Source: Sisyra terminalis (lineage: Eukaryota > Arthropoda > Insecta > Neuroptera > Sisyridae). From it: 64,000 nt of DNA. Below the pieces are notes generated by a model. The model did no database searches and was not told the origin of the DNA. It was given only the letters and a program-made list of their open reading frames with translations. The position numbers and the translations under genes were made by a program. The stretch is from contig OY292276.1 in assembly GCA_958496175.1 (NCBI GenBank), positions 55,627,080-55,691,079 of the forward strand, written 5' to 3'. Positions 1-15,000 of this stretch are shown in pieces (the stretch's first letter is position 1; each line of letters starts with the position of its first letter).

Positions 1-89
1 CATCCACCAACGTTCCTAAACCCATTTCTACCACATTTGCCGGCCAAAGCTGAGCGCTTAGTTGGCGAAATTGTTCCCTCCGAAGCAAC
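1..89 (+). CDS. nolo: nolo-like exon a (3' part)
   Basis: The reading frame is open from base 1 and ends just before a GTAAGT donor at 90-95. It leaves two bases that join the first base of the next exon to make a Thr codon, followed by the start of a TSP1 repeat (SEWGPCS). The segment is Pro/Leu-rich linker without cysteines. The exon start lies outside the window. Confidence 0.75.
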
Positions 90-3000
90 GTAAGTTACTT
101 CCATTCTAGCAATTAATAATTAATCAATATATTGAAATACTTACACAAATGACAAAAGTCATAAAACTCTATAATACATTTTCCAAAATTAATCTCTTCC
201 AATTATTGCAAAATAAACCGTTACACAAAAAAATAAATGGAAAAACTTTAGATTCGTACCAATCAATTTTTCTTTTGAGTTGCATTAAAACTATTTTCGT
301 TTCTGTTTTTTCTTTATAGGCGCTTTCTGCAAATGTTTTCCACCCTGTAAAGATATTCTAATGTTGAGCTTTCTTAGAGTGATTCTTATAAAAACAAATT
401 CGTTTGATCAAACAAGGGTTGACCACAAAAAGCTTTGATGGGACTTTCGAATTCTAAGTCCATTATCAATAACAGAACTAAAATAGTTAATAGGAAAGTT
501 CAAGGTTTAACTTGAAGAAATAAGATTGAAACTTTTCAATGGTCAACATTTTCTTGTAATTGGAAAATTTAAGTGTTATTCGTTAGTTCTTAAGACAATT
601 GTGAAGGATAATAAAGAAAATGCCTTTGTGTAAAATAATTTTCTATTTAATTCGTTTGGGGAGTATTATTAAGGAAAAGATGAAATTTTATATCAAGTAA
701 AGAAAATAAATCAAAATTATCATTTTCATCATGTTTATACAATATATAAAATATATAGTTGTCTTATTTATAAAATAAAATTTATTACTCTTATAATATA
801 TGCAAAAATACTTTTGTTTACAATTTGTTTTTAATTTTAAATGTGAAGTACCTTGCCTAAACCATCCAAACAGCGTCTGTAGATCCTGATCTAGGATAGA
901 GATTAGTTTACGATATTCTAGTTGTTTATTTTAGTTAGAGAAAAATAGATGGCAATTCTTAAAAAACCCCGAATATTGTTTCTGATTTCAGTTTGTTATA
1001 AGACCATAAGTCTTATTCTTTTATGTTTGCATTTTCTATATTTGTGGAGTAGGTCATCGAGGGTGTAGTCACTGATACTTCTAATTATTTGGCTAGGGCC
1101 ACTTTTACAATTTGTGTAGAATTTCCGCGACAAAGCGAGGATATATAAGTCTAGTGGTAGTATCTTTAATTCCTCATGAATAATATGTACCTTGTATTTA
1201 GCTGAGTAGTTTCCCAATATTCTTAGTAATTTATTTTAGATTCTTTGTATTATCAGATACTTGGTTTTGCTTACTGAACTCCAGACTTGACATGTATATG
1301 TTAACACTGGCCTGAGCATTGTTTTATAAATTATTAATTTATTGATAGTAGACAGCCTTAAATGTCTGTTAAGCAATGGATATAAGATGTTAGTTCGGGC
1401 CATTAATTTGTTTTTAGTTAGTTTGATGTGTTCAGCAAAGTTGAGTCTGTAATCCAGTTGCACCCCCAAGTATCTAACTGTTTTTGTCCATTCTATATTT
1501 TTCTCATTTATTAATACCTTTTTATGCTTGTTGGGTCTTCTTCTAGTGAAAAGAATAGCTTCTGTTTTGTTATCATTAGCCTTTATTTTCCATTTTTTAA
1601 AAATATATCATTATTCTTTTTAAGGCCTTGGTTATTCTGTTGGCCACTGTATCAACTTTCCAGGAGAATGCAAAAATTGCTGTATCGTCAGCATACAGGG
1701 AAAGGAAAGTTTCGGATGTCCGCGGGATATCATTTATATATATAGAATAAATAGAATATGTCTCATAATGAACCCTTGAATAAACATTTTGAACATTTTG
1801 AATAAAAATTCAAACATATGTATTACTGACGTTTTGCCCAAATACGTATTTCGATTGCTAAACAATCACCCTCAGTGATCAACTGCTATGTGATGAGTAA
1901 CATACAAACATCGTCATCTGGGCAATACGTCAGTAATACATTAGTTTGAACTTTTGTTCAAATTTATGTTTATAGTTTACTTTTGATAATTATTTTACTT
2001 AAATAAGACCACTGTATATTTAATATATTGTATAGACAGTATAACTGTTCAAAATCAGCAAAAAAAAAACTAAGTTGATTTCACTTTCATAATTTTTTTT
2101 AAGTGGTTGAAGTTCTTTTGTTGATGTATTATCCTTTTTCTGCATAAAAAATTTGGGTCTTAAAGCAAAAAAAGGAAACTATTTATGAACTATACAACCA
2201 ATAATGATGGAATGAAGGAAACGGTCAACTACAGTGTATAGAAAATTGATCAAAAACTAGTTATAGATTGGTACAAAGTTGTAATTCTAACCTTGCCTCT
2301 TTTTACAGACCACCTGTTCTCTTTTCTTTTTTTTTTTGATCAGATTCAAAAAGATCAAACAGGATCAAATGATCTTGAAACCATATATCACAAAAATTGG
2401 GCCTTAGAACAACCGTAGAGTCTGAAGACTCAATAACACAATAACACAATAACGCAATAACACAATAAATAACTTACTACCAATAACCTAACGGTGGTGT
2501 TCTATGTTTCCAACAAAATAGTGACTCTACTATTGTAAATATTGGAAATATATTTTACTTCACGTGGACGAAGATATTGGTATTATCTAGCATTAAAAGA
2601 ATCAATGAAATCGGAATTAAACCCATAACAAAAATATTTTAATAAAATATAATGTTGATAAAAGTTTTCATCATTTCTTTCAATGTAAATTTTCTAAAAA
2701 AAAAAGTTTTTTAAAAAAAGCTTTTATTTATTTATATAAAAAGGGAAAAAATTAATTTACTAAAGTGAGTCTTAGTACCGATTGCTTTGCACCATCGATA
2801 TTAAGGCGATATTAGCCAGTTAATCGGCAATTGGTGCTAAGATTCAGTTTAGTAACTTTAAATTTTCCCTTTTTAGTGCATTTATTAATAGAACTGAAAT
2901 TTTTAAAAGCTTTTTTTAAATACTTTTAGTCTTTCAATGTATTTTTCATATCAATTTTGTCAATCGTAGTCTCAAATTTGAACTAACTGTTGTCATTTAT

Positions 3001-6000
3001 TTCAACTGTCATTAAATTGGCTCACTTTTACATGCGCTTGTGACGGTAGGCAACCAGAGGTTTTCCATATTTAAATATTTAATTAAAGTAGAAATACCAG
3101 GTGGTTAATAAATTTTATCGAGAGTAAGCAAGTGTGCCAAATTCAGCACGATAAAGTGCTAGGAAGTAGGTTAAAAATGAGCTTTTAAGTTCCATACCTT
3201 ACTAACTCACAACAAAGTGAGTTAAAAGAAACGAAGTTAAAACTAGTTCAATTTTAACAAAAACAGTAGATATTCCAAAGAAAATATTTGTTTTCAATCA
3301 TATTTATTTTGCGAAGAAAAAATTATAAGAATCACACTAAAAAAGCACCCCCTATCTTGCCCCTTTTTTGTATCTCAATCCTCACCAATCTCTTGTTTCT
3401 AGTCTGACATCTTAGTTTTTCTGTCGACTGTCTTTTGTTGGTCCAAATGTTTGTTGTGTCTTCAGTTGTTTTTGTTTTTGTCTTGTTTTTCGTTTTTTTT
3501 TTTTTTTTGTTTGTTTTTGTACTTAAATGTGTGTGCAGGCCTATTGCAATGTTGCCTTGTTGTAATTTTCAGCAATTTCAAAGTATTCTTTGCGTGCGGG
3601 TGGTTGTTTGTGAGGTACAGTAAAATAAAAAAAATCAACACTACTATATAACTACTATTACTATACTTACTGTTTTTGTTCATTTGATTAAATCTTTTTT
3701 AAATTTTTTCAAAAAAAAAAAATATTTGATATTTCATTCTCATCGATTATTATTCTTCTATCTTCAACCTCTACACTGTTCTTATTTGATTTTTAGCTGT
3801 TTTTTTTTCGAATATAGTAAAACTGCACTTGAGTGAAAACACTATGTACGACACGTTTTTCCACCGTCACTAATTGTCACTTGGTTCACGACCCCCCCTA
3901 TCACCTCACATAGTAACACTTTACTATTTTTTTTTGTGTTCTATTTTATGATAACACGTATTTAAACATTACCGTGTGTGGAAAACTGCACTTGAAATTT
4001 TCACGAAAGCACTTACACAGTGAAAATGAAAAAAAAAATAATACCTACACTTGTGGCTGGTGTTTTTCCTGGTTTGTGTTGTTGTATGAAAATAGAATAA
4101 ACTCCTTTTAATAGAATCCCCGCCCCCCGTTTGTGTGTTCCTTTTAATTTTCTTCTTGCATTTTATTAAAATCAAAAGAATAAAGCGCAGCTTACATCCA
4201 TTTTTTGTTTTGTTATTTTTCCCATGTTTTCCGCGAGTTTGTTTGTTTAATCTCGGAAAAATTTTTAAATAAATTTCAATTAGTTCAGTTTCAATATGAT
4301 ATAGTACTACTAATGGGATTTGGGTTGAGAAAGCTTTTAAAGCTTTCGATTCGCTCGTGAATTTATTTAGACACACATAACTCATTCTCGTTCAAGAGCT
4401 TCGCTTGGACTTTATCGATAAGAATATGATAAACGAAGAAGTTAATCTCGGAAAAGGTTTTTCCATTAAAAAAATAGGGAAAAAGCCCTTCGTATAACTC
4501 AAATGTAAGTCTATCAAAATAAGGAATAGTAACTGTGCTTTGGGAACTAATTCAAATAAATAGATTAATTTGTTTTCTTTAAAAGGATTTTCAAAGGACT
4601 TTTAAAAATAACAGCTCTTTTTGAAAATTGGATCTAATAATAACTTGAATATTGCAAAATCAATTATGTCTTTTACATTAACTTGACAATTTCACGTGAA
4701 GCGGACAGCGAAAAAAAAGTGATGTTCTGAATTTTGTTCATATTTGGCATAATTGTACTTCTAGTAAGTATGAATGTGGATACAAAATATTTTTTTCGAA
4801 TGATGATTATTTGCCAAGTTATGCGCTTTTAAAGAATTGTCGTTTTTGAAAAAAAAATAATTCAAATAATTTTTCTTGAGCTCTACTGAACACTTAACTA
4901 ACTATGAAATCATTGTCCGAAAATTTTTCTTGGTCTACTAAATGAATGTCTTAAGAGCTTCATGTGTTCATTGACGACCCGATGTGGGATATTTGTCTTC
5001 TATTTTTTCTGTATAGTCTCCAGGTGCCCCAAGCAATAAAGGGTAGATATCTGGAAATGTATTTGCACTGAAAAATGCTAACGGAAACATTAAGACAAAA
5101 GAGATAATTTTAGAGCAAACAGTGAAAGCTACAGTGGTCATTAAATAAAAAATGCAACTGTTTTTTAACTGCAATATCTTACGGTGCAAAGGTATCCTGT
5201 CACCGATCTAGACATATGACATCCAGCTAAGAAAACTATGGATTTATAGATGGATCCCGTTGCAAAGAAAATCATCAAACAATGCAAGATACCACAGTTG
5301 CTACAATGGTAGAAATATAATTACGACAGAAAATAAATCTTTTATATTTAGAAGACTAAGAAGAAGAATATTCCTTACAAAAAAGTTTATTTTTGCAATT
5401 TTTCACGGGAAGATGGTTTTGAAGTCGTATTGTTAAAACAGTTAAAGAAATTGATCTTTATTAGGGCCTTTTTGGTCAAACATTGGATTTGTAAGTTCAT
5501 ACACTTCTCATGTAATAAAGGATTAAAAATTTTTAAACAGCAAAAGATTTCGAACTGCTTTTGAAATGAAGGTATGAAAACTATTCAAATAGTAAATAAT
5601 AGAAGAACCAGATCCAAATCTAGTACGAATGTAAAAATGAATACAAATATTATGAACTAAAGTTCAAACATGATGACGATAGTTCAGAAGAGTCACTTAC
5701 TGTATAATCATCCTGTTCAAAAATTTATTCTAGAAAAGTTACATAAATGATTTGACCAAGAAAATATGCAAGCAAAGGAATACTTACCATTTATACAAGA
5801 AAGCTGAATATATAATTCCAACAGAAACAACTCTTGTTTTTTAAGTTTTCTAAGCTAATAAGCTACAAAAATTTCAAAAAAACAAAAGTTTGAAAAAGAA
5901 ACTTTTATATTGAAAAAGCAAAAGCCACGAAGTATTGTAAAAGCCAGCAGTAAAAGCGTTGATAGTTTTTGCCTCAACTGTGACCTCTATGATTCAACCG

Positions 6001-9000
6001 ATGTACCAATAAATTATTCAGCACAGCCCAGACCTGAACCAAAAAGCTCGACATACACAGCAATAATGTCCTCGGTTTTTATTAATATAAAATTTATGTG
6101 GTCATAAGATAAAATCATTTAAGCTCAAAAGCTTTGATTTTCATCGCACGTGATACAAATATAACACGAGCTTGAATAAATTAAACCGCCGAAAATTTAT
6201 GATATAATCTTCTATATGAAAATTTAATATATGTCCTATCCAAATCATTTATCGAACTCGAAGCTTTTCTCCACGTTTTTATTCCGTTTCATTTTAATAA
6301 AGCATAAGCTTTTTTTTTCATCTTTTCAATTAATATTGATGAAAAAAATGGGAAATTTAAGCTTGAATATTTAAGAGTGTCTCTATCCAGAAAAAAAAAT
6401 GAAAATTTCATATCTCATCGCTGGAAGACTGGACGGGCGGTTATGGTTGTAGATGGGAATGGGAAAGTTTAAGATGACATTTGTAATTTTTCATGGAGAA
6501 AATTTATGCCATACACATATTGAAATTGTTACAAAAATGGATGCAGTATTTCGTTTATGATTCAATGAAATTGTAAATGACATAAATATTTATGAAAGTC
6601 ACTTGAAAACCGGGAAAATGAGTCGACAAACACGGGAATGGGGGCATGGGGACTTAACAGACGGGATAAAACGAGTAGACAGACTTTCGCGCCGTTCGCA
6701 TTTGAATATTTTCCATATACTATACTATTATGTGTATTTACTGTGGATGTAATATTTCTATATGTGTTGGTTCCTTTTTACGAGCAAACGTCTCTCTAAT
6801 TTGACATCGTAATGGATTTGGCATGTTTTACTTTATAAATAATGTAGAATTTTAAATTAGATATTGATTCGATTTGTTCCGTTTCAGATTAGAGTTCCAG
6901 ACATTGAACTTTTCATTTTTCGAGAACCGCCTCATGCCGTTCGGTTCCCTTCCCCCGACCGAATCAATAAAAGTGGCAAAACTATAAATGCGTTTTTCTA
7001 ATGGCAAACGGAAAAGTGATCGATTAGGATATTTAATTATTATTTATTCTGAAAAAGAAAACAAATTTAATAGTTTCAAACTTAAAATGAAGGTCTTTGA
7101 AGACATGGTGACCATCTAGAAGTTGGTCATATAACTTTAAGATTGAATTAGCCCTTCAGTTCTACTCCTAAACTTATTAAGATTTTTGACTTCTAAAATT
7201 TGAACCACTTATCAAAATTTTCATGAATTGAGTATCATACTATTTAATATTATTACAACAATTAAAACTTTTATTGGAGAAGGTACAAGAAACCAGAATA
7301 TTAAAATTGCTTCAACACGATTTCTTTGAAAATTTGGAATTGAAGTAATTGTATTGGACTGAACTTTTAATAATCATTATTCTGGAAAATCGCAAAACAA
7401 ATCTTAAAAGTTTATATATACAAATATAACTATATAATTTGTGTCTAATTGAAAACAATTATATCAATACTTTTTAGTAATGTCTTAGTAAGAATTTTGA
7501 GCGAACTTAAAATTTGGATTCCTTTAGTTATGCAATGCTTTGAAACCCAAATACCAATTCAAAACTACTAAATAATTTAGTAACCTAGTCATTCAAATTT
7601 ATGTTGCATTTTTGAACGACCCCTATCTATCCACATCCTAGTAAAAAATTTCTTTGCATGTTTTGACTTTTTTACTAAAATCAAATATAACTTTTATCCA
7701 AGCCGAAAAGAAAAATAATAAAAAAAATATTAAAAAACGTTGATAACATTAATAAATCAGTCTGTATCGCTTTGCATGTCGCAAAAATCAACACAATTCT
7801 TATCTAGAAACACACCAAAAACCAGCACTTTTCATTTCTTTCGTCCGGTTGAAGCTTTCGCTAAACGAAAACAACGAAAATTTATAAACAAAAATTACAC
7901 AATGAAAATGATAATACAGAAACTTGGAAAAAGGTTATTGTTAACTTTTTGGCTATTTTTTTTTGTGAATTTATTGAATCATTGCCGCATTTGAATTTGC
8001 AGTTTCGTAACGAGTGAATGGGGACCGTGTTCATGTACGGACGGGATTCGACGTCGCGAAGTACACTGTAAAATCTTTTTGGAATTTTCCAAAACTTTGG
8101 CCAAATTGCCAGATGATAAGTGTTTGGGACCAAAGCCGGCCGAAGTCGAAAGATGTCCAGCTGATCGTTGCTACGGAGACTATCCGGTTAAGCCTTCCAC
8201 ATATTCGTGGAAAGAAGTCGGCTACGCCGACTGTAGTGCATCTTGTCTTGGGGGTACCCAAGACATGATTATTATGTGCATTAACGACAGCAACCAAAAA
8301 CCTGCTTCACCATTCATGTGTTCTCCTTCAACCAAACCGGAAGTCAAAGTTCGCACCTGTAACGACCATCCTTGTCCTCCTCGCTGGAACTATTCCGACT
8401 TTCAGCCTTGTTCCAAATCTTGTGGCATGGGAATTCAAACTCGGGAATTAAATTGCATCCATGAAATAACCAGTGGTTCGGGCAACACATTAGTTGTTCC
8501 ATTTAGTCTGTGTCCTCAACCTCCACCTCCAGACCGTCAATACTGCAATGTTTTGGACTGCCCAATCCAATGGAACACATCTCCTTGGTCCAAATGCTCC
8601 AAAAGCTGCGGTGGTGGAATCAAAGAACGGAAAGTCGAGTGCAAACAAGTAATGGCTCAAAACCACGTGGTCGAACGACCCGACCACATGTGTCCCAAAA
8701 CCAAGCCTCCGGCTCGAAGACCCTGTAACACGAAAAGCTGTGCTTTGGAATCCGATCGTCCCCATATAGCGACAACAAATAGTTCTTACGTTCAACATGA
8801 CGTCACTCGCAAAAAAGTCACAGCAAAAGTCGGTGGTTCGGCCAAAGTCTTCTATGGAATAACCCTAAAAATTAAATGTCCCGTTAAACGATACGATCGC
8901 AGCAAAATTCGTTGGGCCAAAGACGAAAAATTTATCAACAAATCAAAAAAGTATAAAATCTCGAAAAAAGGTGCTTTACGAATCCAAAATCTTGCATACC

Positions 9001-12000
9001 GCGATAGCGGTATTTACACCTGCATAGCAGGTCAATCTTCTGCTGATTTGACCGTTTCGGTTAAACCTCGACCTGGTGAATTCCCAAGTTCTGAAGAAAT
9101 TGATAATATCAATCGAGTTGAAGATAGTTCTGGAATGGAGGCAGGAGATGTGGCTGCAAGTCGGAACGATGGAAGTCAACGTCCATTTTTACCTGGTGAT
9201 GATCACTCGCATGAACAACGCCCAATCGATACTTTGAAATATCCAAAGAAGCAATCGAAAACTCGAATTTGGTCTCCGACTAAAGCACCAACTTCTACTC
9301 GATCACCAGTTCGAAGTGAAGAAGACGGAAATGTTAATCGGCTAGATGCGCTTCCTCCAAACTTAAGCACTACTTTCGTTGCAGATCAAGTAAGTGTGTC
9401 TTTTATTCGATCGTTTTTATCTTCTAAAAATTCTTCAATAGATATGTAATTAAGTTGGGGGTGAAGGTAATTTTTAAGTCTTTTACGCTATTTCTTTTGC
9501 ACCGCTGCGTTCATAGACGGGTTTATCTGGAGCGTCTCAAACGCCTGAGACTTCGGACGATTGGCATTCGGCGTCGTCTAGCTCCAGCTCTCGTCCAATG
9601 CCACATTTCCAACAACTTTTATCCAACCTTCAGGTGAGACTCGTTTTCGTTCATTTTGTTTATGAAAATTTTCAAAAACAACTACCTACACACAACTTTA
9701 AATACTTGGTATTCGTAATTTTAACGTAAATATACGGTATTCCGAGATATTACGCCATTTTAATCAATAGATAAAGTTTTTTTTTAACTAGTAGCGATTT
9801 ATTTAAAAACGGCTCTAATGAATTTGATCAAAATTTCTACAAGCACCAAGCGAAGATTTACAAATCTTCTTCAAAAAAATTTTCTATAAAAATTTAAAAA
9901 TTTGCTAATGTCACTTTACTACATAAGTAGTTGTTGTAGTTACAAACATCACAAACATAAACTACAGATCCGTTATTATTTTCCAATTTTAAAGTTATCA
10001 ATGAGTTTTGCACTATTATTTCATTCAATTACAAATTAAACAGTTCAAAACACATTGTGTAACTAGTTCCATATGAGACCAAAGAAATAAATATGCTTAA
10101 AATTAAACTTGCAGAATATTTGTCTTAAATTAATTTCTGATAGTTACCCTGGATTTATTGTACTTAGGGATTGCAATATTGGGTCAAAAATTCAATACGG
10201 GTAATCGGTATTTTTTAGATCTTAATGCAGGTTTTAATAAGGTTTTTCTTTATACTATTTTCCAGTTTAGTGAGAAAGAGTAAAAATCACCCAAAAACAT
10301 TTGTAACTTATAAAATTATAACAATATATAAGGAATCACAAAAATGTATAAATATCACTATTTAGTCTATGGTACTATCAGTGGCGTAGCTAGGTAACCA
10401 AAGGCCCTGTGGCAAATTAAAAAATGGGGCCCCACTGCTATGTAAACTGATTAGGTTTTATCAAATAAAAATATGAAATATACAAATACTTTAAAAATGC
10501 TAAGCTACTTAAGCTCTTTCTTGTGCACTGCAGGGCAGGTAATAAAAATATTAAACAGTAACAACATAAATTACAATTAATACTTGGTGTATGTTTGGCT
10601 AATTAAACGAAATAGAGAAGATTCAAGGGTTTATTATATAAAGGTCGGGCCTACCAACTGACTAAATAACAATTGTATTTACAATTTTTTCTTAGCTTTA
10701 GTTTTCGCAAAAGTATCAATAACTTCGTTTAAATCCAGGCTTGATGCGGTTTTGTTTTCAATTGCTATTAGCTATAAATATCGGAGTCGAGTTTGGCCTA
10801 TATTATTTCTTAAATAATTTTTTATTATTTTTAATTTGCTAAATGACCTTTCAGCTGCTGCAGAAGTGACAGGAATTGTAAAGAATAATAACATCGCTGT
10901 AAATACTTCCGTTAGGTCGCATTCTAGCACTCCATATTTGCTCGTTATTTCCTTACATAATTGGTGAACTTCCAACAGAATTTCCAAAAGTTCAGTTCGA
11001 TCGAGATTTCTGGTAAGGATTCGAGGGCCCCCTGAGCTTGAGGGCTTCGGGGCACTGCCCCGCCTAGCCCCTAGGTAGCTACGCCACGGGGTACTATTAA
11101 AATTTTTTGAAATGTCTTAATAAACACAATGCATCTAATATACTGTCATTAAACCTGGATTGTTATTTTCAGCGAAAATAATCAGCTGTTGAAAATCCTT
11201 TTTTCTGTATCAACGCTAGTTTGCTACTGTAAGCAAGGGGTGATATACTTTTCCCAAGTTTTAACTTCTAAATTTCTCATCGTCAAATAAATCGAATATT
11301 TGTCAAATGGTTTTGGAACTAATTTTCGTATTGTATTTTGGTTTGTTGGTTTTTTTTAATTATCGACAACTCTTGTGTTCAAGAGAATTCAATCCGCTAT
11401 CAACACAATTGTTATCATTGGCATTTTCGATAACTCTACCCCATTCTTTTGAATATGTGCAAAGGTATGGGGTAAAAAATTTAAAGAAAACTTACTATAA
11501 ATTCGATAAAATTCGAATTGGGTAATCTCTTTTCTTCTTTTTAATTTTCATTTAGAAATGCATTATAGATGTTTAAATACCCAAAGACATTTTTTAAATT
11601 CCAACTTTGTATGTACTACTTAATTAATTTCATCCGTTAGGGTGTTATATAAACAAAACCATATACTATTTTGCTATGACGGCAATCCTTGAACATACGG
11701 TGGAAAAAAATTGAAAATAGTACCAAAGAAACGATTTATAAATTTGTGAATACCGGTATTATAAAATTGTGTAAATATTGGTATTCGGTATCCCGGTATA
11801 CCGGTATTGCAATCCCTAAATGTACTATTCACAGAATAGAAAATTCCAAAAAAATATCGCAATCATATACTATCCCGGAATAATGTGTGTTTACCATATA
11901 CATTTTTTATTATTCTTACAAATTCAAAGATTTTCTTGGATTTCATAAAGCAACAATAGAAAATCTTGTAAATAATTTTCAGACACAAAAACTTCTTGAA

Positions 12001-15000
12001 ATCCAACCCTTACCAGTCTGAATTGTATTAAAATATTGCATGATGTAGGTATATGTTAAAAAAATCCTGAAAACAAAAACTGTATTTTAGTGATATAATT
12101 TATTGATTGTATGTAATTTTTTTTCTTCACATACTTTACCATTGTGCACTCAACCACTAAATCTAGGTAAAATTCTTCAATTTACACATTTTTAGCACAC
12201 AATCTTTGTTTCTGGCATGCTTTTTGGCTTAAAACCTAATTTTCTGGCAAACCATAATACAAAAGTTAACATTTATTTTTAATTCTTATTTGGAATGAAA
12301 TAATTTCCGTGCATGTTTCACATTCTTTTTGGAATAATCTCATATGCCATTTTTATTATCAAAATCACGCAATCGAAATGAGTAACTACCACAATAACAA
12401 GGAGAACAGAAACTTTGGCCGTTCCAGGCTTTCACCAACTCCCGCGGGCATCGGATGGTGGCTTCAGCACCGGAAACGGTTCCTGAGGAAATTGCCCATC
12501 CGCACACGTCTACAGAGATGAGTTCATTTTTCGGATCTGTTACTGGTATGGGCGACGAGGATGATGACGTCGAAGATGATTTTCACAGCAAAGCCGAAAT
12601 TTTGGGGAAGGGAAGTGCCGAAAATTTGCGTTTCAACTGGATGATTACCGACTGGTCGGAGTGTTCGTTGACTTGTGGAGGAGATGGATATCAGATGCGA
12701 GCCGCACATTGTATGCTTCAATTGAATAATTTAACCCGAGATGTCGACGATAATCTATGCGAAGATGCTGGTCTAGAAAAGCCAATCACGGTACGAACTT
12801 GTGGGGGACTGGAATGTCCAAAATGGGTCGTTGATGAGTGGACTCCATGCGAAAAATCACGATGCTTCACTTGGAATACAGGTAACTGAAAATTATCTGA
12901 ATTAACTCTCAATTTATGTGGAAATCATAAACATCTCACTTAACAACTTTTTCTTTTCTAGCAATGCAAAAACGAGAAGTTTCTTGCCAAACTTCGAATG
13001 CTACGGAAGTGGAAATATCTTTGTGTAATCCAAACGAAAAACCTCCTCAGCGCCAAGAGTGCTACAATGATAAATGTAAAGGTACTTGGAGAGTTGGAGA
13101 ATGGTCAGAGGTATTTGTGATTAAGTTTTACCTTTGGAGCTTTAATTAATCCAGATTTTCGTTCTAGTGTGCCGCTTCATGTGAGGCCCAGGGAATAAAA
13201 TATCGGATCCTACAGTGCGTGTGGTTTGGGACGAAACGGGCAGCAGGGAATGCGTGTCGGGAACAGACAAGGCCTGCTGTTATGAAGATGTGCAAAGGAC
13301 CACCGTGTCCTAAAAATGGTAATTAGAAATTTTATTATTATCAATACCAATACATAAAATTCTTACGTCTACCTTTACATTTGAATTTTGACCCCAATTT
13401 TAGGGTTTATATTTGTTTCTAGTTGATTTCTAGATTTAAAATTTATGTCTGTCTGTCTATCCGTCTATCTCTTTACAACTGTAGAATGGAACAACCGAAT
13501 TTAATGAAATTCGGTATTAAGATTTTGCAACAATTTCCCTCTCATATATTCTTCTGCTATATATTCTTTCTTAGAAATAAAAAAGGGATAATGTCCCATA
13601 CGTAAAACTGAGGGATGAAAAATAATTTATGTCAATAAAAAATCGTGAGATACGTCAATAGAAAGGTCTGTAAAAATTTTAAAAAATGTTTTATTACACT
13701 TTTATAGTTAAATTAAACATTACAACAGTAAATCCTTTTTAAGGTGCAAAAATTGTCTTTTAGAAAAATAAATATTTTCATACTCAAATTACGTTGAATA
13801 ACTTATAACTTATAACTTATTGGTGCAGTGGTTAAAGTGTTAGTATTAATAATTCACCCCCAAAGTATTGCTAAAAAAAATAATAATAATAAAGCTTATA
13901 GTAAATGTTTATAAAAAAATTATTGTCTTACATAAATAAAATCATTTGTCCCAACTGTTAGATGAAATTTGGGAGACATATTTTTTATACGGTAAAGACA
14001 TCTGGTAAGAAAAGATTTTTTGAAAAATCTTCCCCTAAAACAGTGGAAAAGGGTGGCAAAGTTTGAACAGAATAACTTGTGGCTAAATCAACAATCAAAA
14101 TTTCAAACTAAATGATCAAAGTGCAGTTAATAACAAAACATTATTACTGCTTTTTATAAAACTGTTGTTAGTTGAAGATTAAGGATAGAAAATTTATTTT
14201 ATTGTATTGATAGTTTCACCTAAACATTCTCAATAACTGTACTTTTTTTCCTATATATCATGGTATGCTTTTATGTTCTCTAATACAAGAAAACCATAAT
14301 TGAGCAATATTTAGAACCATAAGTAAAGTACCTATTTGTTTTGGTTGTTTATAGTAAAAGTAACAGTATCTTACAAAATTAGTATGAAAGTATTTTTACC
14401 ACTAAAGCAATTTTTAGTTTTTCTTTGGTAAAAATATCAAGAAAAATCAAAAATCTGACATTAGTTTTCATCAATCAAGCTTTCTAAAATCTTAATTTTT
14501 TAATGAACCAATGATTATAACTCTGGAGCAATTATGTCTTCTGCGATATTTATTTATGCATAGTTGAGTGATTTGCTAATTATTTTTAATTTCGATGAGT
14601 ATGAATTATGCACTATACACCAAGGGTGGCCAATATCGAAATGATCTTGCGGACCACTCTGGAATTCCATCATAAATCCGCGGGTGACATACAAGTTATA
14701 TATCTCCATATTAGAGTTAGATGTACTTTAAGACATTTTTTTTTTTGAGTTGCCAAATTAAAATATAATGAATTATGATTATTGTGTTTACAATTATTCT
14801 TTCATGCAACTATTTATAATGTATTAAGAATGATACTTTACGTATATCTATTGTAAAGAAATATATAGTACAAAGGTGTGAAAATTATTAGACTCAAAAG
14901 AAAATTTTTACTTTCTTCCAGCAATGTATCGCCCAGACTATAAAACATTCAACATCAGTTATGGTTTGGAGCTGCATGTTAGCATAGGGTACTGGTAGGA

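Larger units (their letters stand above)
90..8002 (+). other. Large intron of the nolo-like gene
   Basis: An intron of 7.9 kb from the GTAAGT donor at 90 to the TTGCAG acceptor at 8001-8002. It holds a LINE fragment, two hairpin-type repeats, a short microsatellite and one dispersed repeat, all listed separately. The rest, especially 3,250-8,000, is AT-rich sequence with only short chance ORFs; no exon or RNA gene was seen there. Confidence 0.7.
10165..11818. mobile_element. Outer hAT-like element (host of a second insertion)
   Basis: The ends are inverted repeats TAGGGATTGCAATA on the left and TATTGCAATCCCTA-type on the right. The flanks are an imperfect 8-bp duplication, ATTGTACT at 10157-10164 and AATGTACT at 11819-11826 (7 of 8 bases). 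An 8-bp duplication is the hAT superfamily hallmark. The right part contains repeated CCGGTAT motifs. No transposase is left, so the copy is non-autonomous. A second hAT interrupts it at 10,379-11,089; without that insertion the element is about 0.94 kb. Confidence 0.75.
9634..12427 (+). other. Intron with nested hAT elements
   Basis: The intron joins exons c and d. Apart from the nested hAT pair (10,165-11,818), 9,634-10,156 and 11,827-12,427 are AT-rich and show no further recognisable feature. Confidence 0.7.

Noticed and set aside
3969..4385. 138-codon ORF on the minus strand within the large nolo-like intron.
   Set aside because: Low-complexity Lys/Thr/Phe-rich translation, no domain, no splice context; sits opposite to the host gene in AT-rich DNA. 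Probably chance.
4968..5189. 73-codon minus-strand ORF in the same intron.
   Set aside because: No recognisable motif and no supporting context.
8490..8798. 102-codon ORF opposite to the TSP1/Ig exon.
   Set aside because: Shadow of the real coding frame on the plus strand.
13826..13880. A-box-like TGGTGCAGTGGTTAAAG as a tRNA or SINE.
   Set aside because: No B box or terminator at a suitable distance; only one half of a promoter.
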